Assembly: GCA_902827055.1 (NCBI GenBank)
Contig: CADEHD010000101.1
Location: 1-7,405, forward strand
Length of the DNA stretch: 7,405 bases
DNA from: an uncultured Chloroflexota bacterium
Lineage (GTDB): Bacteria; Chloroflexota; Dehalococcoidia; UBA2979
Direction of reading: 5' to 3'
Shown here: in pieces, positions 1 to 4,841 of the stretch
Layout: every line of letters starts with the position of its first letter
Numbering within the stretch: the stretch's first letter is position 1
Program-made: the position numbers and the translations under genes
Notes under the pieces: model-generated
Database searches by the model: none
The model's input: only the letters and a program-made list of their open reading frames with translations
Told to the model about the DNA's origin: nothing

Positions 1-403
1 TTACGAGGTTGCGCGTCTGGCGTCGTGGCAGCTGGGGCGGCCGCTCCGCATCAGAGCCCTCGAAGCGCGTGCAGACGAACACCTGGACGCCCACCGCGAC
101 GAGCAGGTCGGACGCGACGGCGAGCAGACTTGCGACGCGTGGGTCGGCGATCCGGTAGAAGACGAAGCGCCCCTGCTGCTCGCGGTCGACAAGCCCGCAA
201 TCCCAGAGACAGGTCAGGTGTGACGAGGCGTTCGGCTGGGAGAGACCCGTCGCCTGCACGACATCGGAGACGCAGCGAGGTCCGTCCCGCAACGACTCGA
301 GCACGCGCAATCGCGAGGGGTCGGCGAGGCCGCGGAAGAGCTTGGCCTTGACCTCGACCGTCCTGTGCGCGACCGCGGCCTGGGTGGTCGCGATTGTGGT
401 CAT
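1..403 (-). CDS. ArsR/SmtB metal-responsive repressor, CmtR-like (3' end cut by window)
   Basis: A winged-helix repressor of the ArsR/SmtB family that would bind its own promoter region and leave when it binds a thiophilic metal. The reading frame starts at ATG 403, preceded by a good GAGGAG ribosome site, and is still open at base 1, so 134 residues are visible and the C-terminus is missing. Residues 20-35 hold the family signature (FRGLADPSRLRVL) and about 43-72 the helix-turn-helix (VSDVVQATGLSQPNASSHL). The wing is around residues 75-87 (EQQGRFVFYRIAD). Cys65 and Cys69 in the recognition helix (HLTCLWDCGLV), plus Cys111, match the spacing of the three metal ligands known in mycobacterial CmtR (Cys57, Cys61, Cys102), a Cd/Pb sensor. 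It is divergent from the SHOCT-cupredoxin gene at 519. Family assignment is firm; the metal is inferred. Confidence 0.9.
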   Translation of the reverse strand, partial: MTTIATTQAAVAHRTVEVKAKLFRGLADPSRLRVLESLRDGPRCVSDVVQATGLSQPNASSHLTCLWDCGLVDREQQGRFVFYRIADPRVASLLAVASDLLVAVGVQVFVCTRFEGSDAERPPQLPRRQTRNLV

Positions 404-424
404 CTTCGCTCCTCGCGCAGGCAC

Positions 425-448
425 ATATCACCAGACGGACATATGATA
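425..448. promoter_or_regulatory. Candidate operator/promoter between the divergent ArsR-type and cupredoxin genes
   Basis: The inverted repeat TATCA (426-430), 13-base spacer, TGATA (444-448) stands out as an AT-rich island in GC-rich sequence, as is common for ArsR/SmtB operators. ACATAT also occurs twice in direct orientation (423-428 and 439-444). TATGAT at 442-447 could be a -10 box for the plus-strand gene, but no good -35 box is visible 17 bases upstream. It lies 22 bases upstream of the repressor start and about 70 upstream of the cupredoxin start, so it could control both. The sequence pattern is seen; binding is inferred. Confidence 0.45.
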
Positions 449-505
449 AGCGAGCGAATAGGCGCGGGCCAGCACCTCTCCGCCGATGCCGCGGCGCTCC
501 TCGTC

Positions 506-511
506 GGGAGG
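506..511 (+). promoter_or_regulatory. Shine-Dalgarno GGGAGG that decides a GTG start at 519
   Basis: GGGAGG lies 7 bases ahead of GTG 519. The in-frame ATG at 486 has no ribosome site in front of it, so the GTG is preferred. The protein then begins directly with its hydrophobic first segment. Confidence 0.65.
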
Positions 512-518
512 TGTGTCT

Positions 519-1187
519 GTGTTTCTCGTGCCGATCTTTGTCCTCGCCGGCGTCGCCCTGCTCGCCTGGCTCGTTGCCCAGTGGCCTGCTCACGGCGCGG
601 GTGAGCCCGCCCTCGAGATCGCGCGGCGCCGCCTCGCCTCTGGCGAGATCAGCGACACGCAGTTCCGCGAGATCCAGCAGACGCTCGGCGCGCCGAGCTC
701 CACAGCGGCGCCGCAGCGCGGGTTCATGCTGCTTCTTACGCTGCTGGCAGCGCTGGTCTTCCTGGTGATGAGCGTCTGGATGGTCGCCTGGACCGCACGC
801 GGCGATGACTGGGGCTGGGGCGGCATGGGCGGGATGATGCGAGGTGGCGGCGATGTCTGGGGCTGGGGACAGATGGGCCGGATGATGCGCTGGGACCGCT
901 CACCCGCGGGCGGCACCACGCTCGAGACGGACGCCTCAGAGGTGGCGATTCAGATCCGCGACTTCACCTACACACCGCAGACGGTGAGCGTGAAGGCGGG
1001 CGCGCGCGTCACCTGGACGAACGATGACGTCGTTCCTCACACGGCCACGGACCGCAGTGCCGCTTGGGACACAAAGCCGCTGAGCAGGGGGCAGTCATCG
1101 ACGCAGGCGTTCAGCTCCGTCGGCACGTTCCACTACTACTGCACGCTCCATCCATCGATGACCGGCTCGGTCATCGTCCGGCCGTAG
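519..1187 (+). CDS. Membrane-anchored SHOCT-domain cupredoxin with Met/Trp/Gly-rich linker
   Basis: A 222-residue membrane protein ending in a plastocyanin-like type 1 copper domain, probably facing outside the cytoplasmic membrane. Order of parts: hydrophobic segment 1-20; a SHOCT-like stretch 29-56 (PALEIARRRLASGEISDTQF); second hydrophobic segment about 69-91; a Trp/Gly/Met-rich linker 95-125; cupredoxin domain about 140-222. The copper ligand set is complete: His174 (VPHTATD) and Cys208, His211, Met214 (YYCTLHPSM), the C-x2-H-x2-M form. The linker holds two copies of W-G-W-G-x-M-G-x-M-M-R, at 98-108 and 114-124, and could bind Cu(I) through methionines (inference). An upstream in-frame ATG at 486 would add 11 residues. 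The gene diverges from a CmtR-like repressor, which may regulate it. The partner of this cupredoxin is unknown. Confidence 0.88.
   Translation: MFLVPIFVLAGVALLAWLVAQWPAHGAGEPALEIARRRLASGEISDTQFREIQQTLGAPSSTAAPQRGFMLLLTLLAALVFLVMSVWMVAWTARGDDWGWGGMGGMMRGGGDVWGWGQMGRMMRWDRSPAGGTTLETDASEVAIQIRDFTYTPQTVSVKAGARVTWTNDDVVPHTATDRSAAWDTKPLSRGQSSTQAFSSVGTFHYYCTLHPSMTGSVIVRP
810..890 (+). repeat. Tandem duplication encoding the WGWGxMGxMMR linker repeat
   Basis: Two 33-base segments, 810-842 and 858-890, match at 27 of 33 positions, with a 48-base period. The bases between them encode Gly-Gly-Gly-Asp-Val. The match at DNA level points to a fairly recent in-frame duplication inside the cupredoxin gene. 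Each copy supplies three methionines and two tryptophans. Confidence 0.75.
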
Positions 1188-1335
1188 CTCCGGCCCGAGC
1201 GATGCGCCGAGCTGCCCGACTGTTGGCAGGACGAACTCGATGCGGAGCCGCATTCCCGTTCGCACGAGCACTAGGGCATTGCCTGTCACGACGTGGACGA
1301 ACGGGACGGACTAGCTGTCGCGGCAGGATGGAGAG

Positions 1336-1391
1336 AACCGAGACGCCGGGCGGACAAGGATGAAACCATGCCGCCGCTGACAGCCTCGGTT
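1336..1391 (+). other. Nested inverted repeats, possible structured RNA
   Basis: AACCGAG (1336-1342) pairs with CTCGGTT (1385-1391). Inside it, GGCGG (1349-1353) pairs with CCGCC (1371-1375), leaving a 17-base loop. The result is a two-stem arm of 56 bases with an internal loop. It matches no RNA family I recognise and may be chance. Confidence 0.2.
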
Positions 1392-1427
1392 GGTCACACT
1401 CTTGCCGTCGCTCGCCATGCGACGACT

Positions 1428-1449
1428 CCCGCGCCGCACTCGGCGCGGG
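1428..1449. terminator. Strong GC hairpin, possible transcription stop
   Basis: CCCGCGCCG (1428-1436), loop CACT, CGGCGCGGG (1441-1449): a perfect 9-bp stem with a 4-base loop. No T-tract follows on either strand, so it is not a classical intrinsic terminator, although T-less hairpins are often proposed as stops in high-GC bacteria. It lies about 240 bases after the cupredoxin stop codon. Confidence 0.3.
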
Positions 1450-1744
1450 TCACCCAGCGTGGCTCGTGTGCAGCCGCAGGTCGTCGTCTGGGAGCTTCTC
1501 CCCGCGTCCGAACGACGAGTATTCGGCAGACGTTCTCGTCCCGTCGTGCCTCTCCCGTGCCCGGTAGTGCCCTTTCGTATGGCCGGGGGGCTTGAGGCTG
1601 GCGCGGCGTGATCGAGCTTATGGTTGCCTTGATTCCGCAATCGTCGCTCGTCCGAAGCGGCCGGTGGCCCGATGGACACGTGGAACTAGGCCTTCAAGGC
1701 GGACCGCCGACCTTCGAATCGAGATCGTGGCGAGAGCGGGGCAA

Positions 1745-2425
1745 ATGAAACGGCGCCGCTCAGGAATCTTCTCGGCAGCGCTCCTTTTCGGCACTTGTCT
1801 GGCGTGTGCTGGCGGGCCGGCGACCTGCGTCGATGCGAGCTTCGCCCACGAGGCACAGACCGCGTTCGATGCTGTCGCGAATGGGATTGACTTTGTCCCC
1901 GTCATCCCCTGTGGTTATAGCCCCGACCTCGTCATCAGCTCAGTGACCGCCAGCGCATTGCCCGGAACGCCGCCGCCGCGCCGCGTCAGTTTCATTGTTG
2001 AACAGAGCGGGGAGCGCCTCTACGTGCTCAGCGAAACGCGAGCGCCCGTCACGTCCTCGGCGATCCCTCAGAGTACGCATCGACTCCGGCTCGTAGTGGA
2101 GGACGTGGTCGCTGAGGGGTTCGCGGGGCCATCTGGTAGTGGCGGAGAGACTGCATACCTGCGCTGGCGCACGGCCGACATCACCTACGAACTTGATGCC
2201 ACTCTCGGGCGCGCGCTGAGCGAAACAGAGACGCAACAAATCGCTGCCGCCCTGATGCGACGCGGGGTGGCTGCGCCCTCGCGGCCCCCGGGCCCGGCCG
2301 CGGGTCTCAGCGCCGTTCGGTCTCCCGACAAGATGGGACGATCCGGAGCCGACCGGCGGCCCCGGCCCGCCCGTCGCACGCGCGCAAGGAACGCGCCTCG
2401 AGAGTTGCTCACGCCCCTCGTCTAG
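1745..2425 (+). CDS. Exported protein of unknown function, possible lipoprotein
   Basis: I do not recognise this 226-residue protein. ATG 1745 is chosen because it is followed at once by a signal-peptide pattern: MKRRRS, a hydrophobic run 8-20, then Cys21 in the context CLACAGG, a weak lipobox lacking the usual Leu at -3. The frame stays open upstream to an ATG at 1592, but that extension is Arg-rich and would bury the signal. The mature part (about 30-171) has Cys28 and Cys56, alternating beta-like stretches (RRVSFIVEQSGERLYVLSE), and ends in ITYELDATLGRALSETETQQIAAAL. That ending resembles the C-terminus of small extracytoplasmic domains such as DUF4367; this is a weak guess. Residues 172-226 are Pro/Arg-rich and unlike the rest, suggesting an extended or shifted C-terminus. 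The stop codon overlaps the convergent IscA-like gene. Confidence 0.6.
   Translation: MKRRRSGIFSAALLFGTCLACAGGPATCVDASFAHEAQTAFDAVANGIDFVPVIPCGYSPDLVISSVTASALPGTPPPRRVSFIVEQSGERLYVLSETRAPVTSSAIPQSTHRLRLVVEDVVAEGFAGPSGSGGETAYLRWRTADITYELDATLGRALSETETQQIAAALMRRGVAAPSRPPGPAAGLSAVRSPDKMGRSGADRRPRPARRTRARNAPRELLTPLV
2280..2302. other. GC hairpin at the point where the 1745 gene changes character
   Basis: CGCGGCC (2280-2286) pairs with GGCCGCG (2296-2302) around a CCCGGGCCC loop. It sits about 25 bases after the last codon of the well-behaved part of the upstream protein (Met171, codon at 2255) and has no T-tract. It may be a former terminator now inside the reading frame, or chance in GC-rich DNA. 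Confidence 0.25.
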
Positions 2426-2736
2426 AACGCCCTCCACTCGCAGGCGTGTTCGGTATTGCGCAGCACGAAATTGCTCATGAACGGCGACTCTGTGAAGTCG
2501 ATTTCCGCCGTTCCTGCTGCGGCAGCAACGTCGGAACTGACGATCACGGGGACTCCGAAGGCGTCCTGGACGAGGTCGCCATCGTTTCGTCCGCTGAACG
2601 CCATCCCGTACTTGAGGCCGCCGCAGGGACAACGGTGATCCACGAAGACGCGCAGACCGTATGCGGAGGCCCCAGCCGGTCCAAGTACGAGGCCAAGTCG
2701 CCGCATCGCCCTCTCGGTGATGTCAATCGTCGCCAA
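2422..2736 (-). CDS. IscA/HesB-like Fe-S assembly family protein with altered cysteines
   Basis: A 104-residue protein of the IscA/ErpA/HesB fold, whose usual members bind iron or an Fe-S cluster and hand it to target proteins in the cytoplasm. The start is TTG 2736, because GGGAGG lies 7 bases upstream and the protein then opens in the usual family way (MATIDITERAMRRLGL). The frame runs further upstream to an ATG at 2922, but that extension is Arg-rich and unlike the family. Recognisable parts are YGLRVFVDHRCPCGGLKYGMAF (residues 26-47, quoted here in pieces: YGLRVFVDH, RCPCGGLKYGMAF) and IDFTESPFMSNFVLRN (79-94). Cys38 matches the first family cysteine and Cys99 the first of the C-terminal C-G-C pair. 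The second is Trp101, and an extra Cys36 replaces a glycine, so the ligand set differs from canonical IscA. The gene converges on the one at 1745. Confidence 0.75.
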   Translation of the reverse strand: MATIDITERAMRRLGLVLGPAGASAYGLRVFVDHRCPCGGLKYGMAFSGRNDGDLVQDAFGVPVIVSSDVAAAAGTAEIDFTESPFMSNFVLRNTEHACEWRAF

Positions 2737-2743
2737 CTCAGTG

Positions 2744-2749
2744 CCTCCC
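2744..2749 (-). promoter_or_regulatory. Shine-Dalgarno GGGAGG that decides a TTG start at 2736
   Basis: On the minus strand GGGAGG lies 7 bases ahead of TTG 2736. It is the only strong ribosome site near the point where similarity to the IscA fold begins, so it fixes the start there in place of the distant ATG at 2922. Confidence 0.65.
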
Positions 2750-3001
2750 GTTCCTACAGCGACTGTACCGCGCAGCACGCAACGCACGAATCGCTCACAC
2801 CCCGCTCGGTGACAGGCCATCCTCGCTCGCCCGGTAGCATCCGAACGTCTCCGGGCTGGTGTCAAAGTGCGTACGGCGCGACGCCTGAACGGTGCGGCCC
2901 AGGCTTGTGAACTGTCTTCCAAGTCCTCGGCCAGAGGGCACGCCGGTCGTCACACACCGCGGGTCTCAGGCCGGGTCGAACCAGCAACGCCCGACCACAG
3001 C

Positions 3002-3475
3002 TCATTCGACAATCAGCCGACCTTCCATGCCGGCCTGTCGATGGCCGGGCACGCTGCAGTAGAAGGTGAACTCACCCGCCTGGCCGGGGACGAACGTGAC
3101 CTCGGCCGTCTGCCCGGCGTTCGAGGCGACGTGCAGCGCTGCGCTGCCGACGCCCCCGGACATCATTCCGCCTCCCGACATAATTCCGCCGCCCATTGGG
3201 TGATTGTCCGAATCCCGAGTCTCGACAGCCGAGACCGGCACCTGCTCGACGGTCCAGTCATGCAGTAGTTTGCCCTTGTTCTGAAGGCGCACGGTGACAC
3301 GCTGACTGGCGGCGACGCGGATCTCCTTCGGCTGGAAGGCAAGGTCCGTGGCGACCACTGTCACGGCGTCGCCGCCTGGCGAGCCTGCGGCGCCCGGGAC
3401 CGTGCCTCGGCAACCGACGAGCAGCGCGGAAAGGGCAAGGACTCCGCCGATACCAACCATCGAGATTCTCGACAC
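3002..3475 (-). CDS. Cupredoxin lipoprotein with Met/Gly-rich insertion
   Basis: A 157-residue copper-binding lipoprotein of the plastocyanin/azurin type, expected on the outer face of the cytoplasmic membrane. GTG 3475 is preferred: GGGAG stands 6 bases upstream and a compact signal peptide follows (MSRISMVGIGGVLALSALLVGC), with lipobox Leu-Val-Gly-Cys and Cys22 as the lipid site. An ATG at 3517 would add 14 charged residues. The cupredoxin domain spans about 37-157, with the complete ligand set His72 (KLLHDW) and Cys140, His145, Met150 (FYCSVPGHRQAGM), the C-x4-H-x4-M form. Between His72 and Cys140 is an insertion, about 93-109, with four methionines spaced by glycines (PMGGGIMSGGGMMSGG). 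The gene diverges from a BlaI-type repressor across a dyad overlapping its likely -10 box, so repression by that protein is probable. Confidence 0.88.
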   Translation of the reverse strand: MSRISMVGIGGVLALSALLVGCRGTVPGAAGSPGGDAVTVVATDLAFQPKEIRVAASQRVTVRLQNKGKLLHDWTVEQVPVSAVETRDSDNHPMGGGIMSGGGMMSGGVGSAALHVASNAGQTAEVTFVPGQAGEFTFYCSVPGHRQAGMEGRLIVE

Positions 3476-3481
3476 CTGATA

Positions 3482-3486
3482 CTCCC
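3482..3486 (-). promoter_or_regulatory. Shine-Dalgarno GGGAG that decides a GTG start at 3475
   Basis: On the minus strand GGGAG precedes GTG 3475 by 6 bases. The signal peptide then has a normal length with the lipobox cysteine at residue 22. Confidence 0.6.
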
Positions 3487-3515
3487 GCTTCGCCGTGGGA
3501 CACCGCCTGCGTTCC

Positions 3516-3538
3516 ATATTACTACGCTATGTCGTAAT
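3516..3538. promoter_or_regulatory. Dyad operator for the BlaI/CopY-type repressor, with -10 box of the cupredoxin gene
   Basis: ATTACTAC (3518-3525), five bases, GTCGTAAT (3531-3538): an inverted repeat with 7 of 8 pairs, AT-rich in a GC-rich region and midway between the divergent cupredoxin lipoprotein and repressor genes. BlaI/MecI/CopY regulators are known to bind TAC/GTA-containing dyads, which this resembles. On the minus strand TAATAT (3516-3521) is a plausible -10 box for the cupredoxin gene and overlaps the dyad, so bound repressor would block it. Its -35 box is weak. The core TACTAC-N5-GTCGT recurs at 5188-5203. Confidence 0.6.
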
Positions 3539-3576
3539 CGCCTGAGTGTGAATCTCCCGGCTGGTACCATCGACGC

Positions 3577-3960
3577 ATGGCACGTCCGCGGAATCCGCTG
3601 CAGCCGTTAGGCGAACTCGAGTCGGCCGTCCTTGAAGCGCTGTGGGACGAGGGCGAACTCGCGACCCCGGTGGCCCACGAGCGCGTTGGCGTGCCCCGCG
3701 GCCTCTCGTACACCACGATCCTCACTGTGCTCCAACGCCTGACAGCGAAGGGACTCGTCGTGCGGCGGGGCGGCGGACGGAGCCATCTCTACTCGCCTGC
3801 CGTGACACGCGAAGCGTTCGCGGAACGTCGCGCTGCATCGTTGGCCGCCGCGCTGGTGGAGCTCGGCGCGTCAGGGGTGGGCGCGTTCCTGGCTGAAGCG
3901 GGACGTCTCGACCCCGAAGTCGTGAACGAGCTGCGATCAAAGTTACGAGCGCGGCGGTGA
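3577..3960 (+). CDS. BlaI/MecI/CopY-family transcriptional repressor
   Basis: A 127-residue repressor of the penicillinase-repressor family, which bind DNA as dimers through an N-terminal winged helix. Residues 11-28 form helix 1 (LGELESAVLEALWDEGEL). The recognition helix follows in the typical form SYTTILTVLQRLTAKGLV (44-61), and the wing is GGGRSHLYSP (65-74). The C-terminal part (78-127) is helical and would hold the dimer interface. Length is normal for the family. No cysteine is present, so a CopY-type Cys metal site is absent and direct metal sensing is unlikely. ATG 3577 lacks a clear ribosome site. The stop codon overlaps the M56 protease start by 4 bases (GTGA), so the two are co-translated like blaI-blaR1. 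The dyad at 3518-3538 is its probable operator. Its probable targets are copper proteins, with no beta-lactamase in view. Confidence 0.92.
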   Translation: MARPRNPLQPLGELESAVLEALWDEGELATPVAHERVGVPRGLSYTTILTVLQRLTAKGLVVRRGGGRSHLYSPAVTREAFAERRAASLAAALVELGASGVGAFLAEAGRLDPEVVNELRSKLRARR

Positions 3961-4766
3961 GTCACAGTGCACGTGCGATGCTCGTCGCTGTCGTGCTCGG
4001 CGCGCTCATCCTTCCGCTCGCCACGGCGCACACGATCTTCCCGATGGCCCTCCCCCACGAGGAGGTCGAGCACGAAGCCGGAGACCACCTCGATCTGCTG
4101 CCATTGCTCGCCCTCACCGTGCTATCGACCCTGCCGCTTGTGGGTCTCGTGCGCGGAGCCGCCCGCTGGCGGAGTGCTCATCGCCGCCTCTGCCTTCTCA
4201 CACGCGGTGGGGTTCCACTGACGTCCGGAGCCGTCGCCTACGTCCGCCTCCCGGGCGAGCAGGTGGCGCTGTTCACGGCCGGCCTCCTGCATTCAGTTGT
4301 GTACGCGACCGTCGGCGCGGAACGCGTCTTGAGGCCGGAGGCGTTCCACGCAGCGCTGCTCCACGAACAGGCGCACGTGCAACATCACGATGTCCAATGG
4401 CTGGCGCTGGCCGCGCTCGCTGAGGCCGCCGCATCCTCTATTCCTGGGTCCAGGGATGCCTTCCGGAGCTTGCGGATCGAGACGGAGTGGCTCGCGGACC
4501 GCACGGCGCTCGATGCCGGGGTCGGTCGCCACCATCTCTTCGAGGCCATCGTCGGTGCAGCCGGGGGAACCGCGGGAGCCGCCGCCCTCTCCGGTGTCGG
4601 CACCACGGAGCGGCTGCGCTGGTTGGCCGACGGTAGAGAGGATTGCCCGGTCGCGGAGCGCAGCATGGTCCCCGTTCTCGCGGGCCTGTCCGCCCCGCCG
4701 ATGATTGCGCACGCGTTGTTGTGGACAGGCCTCATCTGCGCGATTTGCCTGCAGCACTTTCGCTAG
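3957..4766 (+). CDS. BlaR1-like M56 membrane metalloprotease without penicillin-sensor domain
   Basis: A 269-residue integral membrane zinc protease of family M56; in BlaR1/MecR1 such a domain leads to inactivation of the partner repressor. The catalytic signature is HEQAH (136-140, HExxH) in AALLHEQAHVQHHD. A third-ligand candidate is Glu175 or Glu177 in RIETEWLADRTALDAG. Hydrophobic segments lie at about 7-24, 47-66, 103-118 and 247-265. The protein ends after the last segment, so the extracellular penicillin-binding domain of BlaR1 is absent. Between the first two segments is a short polar loop (25-44) with His25, Met30, His34, Glu35, Glu36, His39, Glu40 and His44. This is a candidate metal-sensing loop (inference). 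GTG 3957 overlaps the repressor stop codon. The role proposed is removal of the upstream repressor under metal stress. Confidence 0.85.
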   Translation: MSHSARAMLVAVVLGALILPLATAHTIFPMALPHEEVEHEAGDHLDLLPLLALTVLSTLPLVGLVRGAARWRSAHRRLCLLTRGGVPLTSGAVAYVRLPGEQVALFTAGLLHSVVYATVGAERVLRPEAFHAALLHEQAHVQHHDVQWLALAALAEAAASSIPGSRDAFRSLRIETEWLADRTALDAGVGRHHLFEAIVGAAGGTAGAAALSGVGTTERLRWLADGREDCPVAERSMVPVLAGLSAPPMIAHALLWTGLICAICLQHFR

Positions 4767-4841
4767 CGCCGCGACGACAGCTTTCCTTCAAAGACTGCCG
4801 GGAGGTCCGGTCGTTCGCGCCGGGAAGCAGGGGAGCGTGCC

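Larger units (their letters stand above)
1188..1744. other. Gap of about 560 bases without a convincing gene
   Basis: Open frames of up to 122 codons exist on both strands here, but their translations are Arg/Ser/Thr-rich, resemble no family I recognise and lack clear ribosome sites, so I treat them as chance frames of GC-rich DNA. The gap holds two hairpin-forming elements, listed separately (1336-1391 and 1428-1449). It should also contain the end of the cupredoxin transcript and the promoter of the gene at 1745. I could not pick out convincing -35/-10 boxes. Confidence 0.6.

Noticed and set aside
51..593. Minus-strand open frame of 180 codons over the left regulator
   Set aside because: Arg/Pro-rich shadow in another frame of the ArsR-type gene, whose own frame gives a clear family signature.
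1293..1679. Open frames on both strands in the 1188-1744 gap
   Set aside because: Low-complexity Arg/Ser/Thr translations with no recognisable domain or convincing start.
1592..1744. Upstream extension of the exported protein to ATG 1592
   Set aside because: Arg-rich, no ribosome site evident, and it would bury the signal peptide that begins at 1745.
2298..2969. 13-base direct repeat CCGCGGGTCTCAG at 2298 and 2957
   Set aside because: About one such match is expected by chance in a GC-rich window of this size, and nothing at the flanks suggests a mobile element or attachment site.
3577..4766. Reading the BlaI-M56 pair as beta-lactam resistance
   Set aside because: The protease ends without a penicillin-binding sensor domain, and no beta-lactamase or penicillin-binding protein lies in the window.
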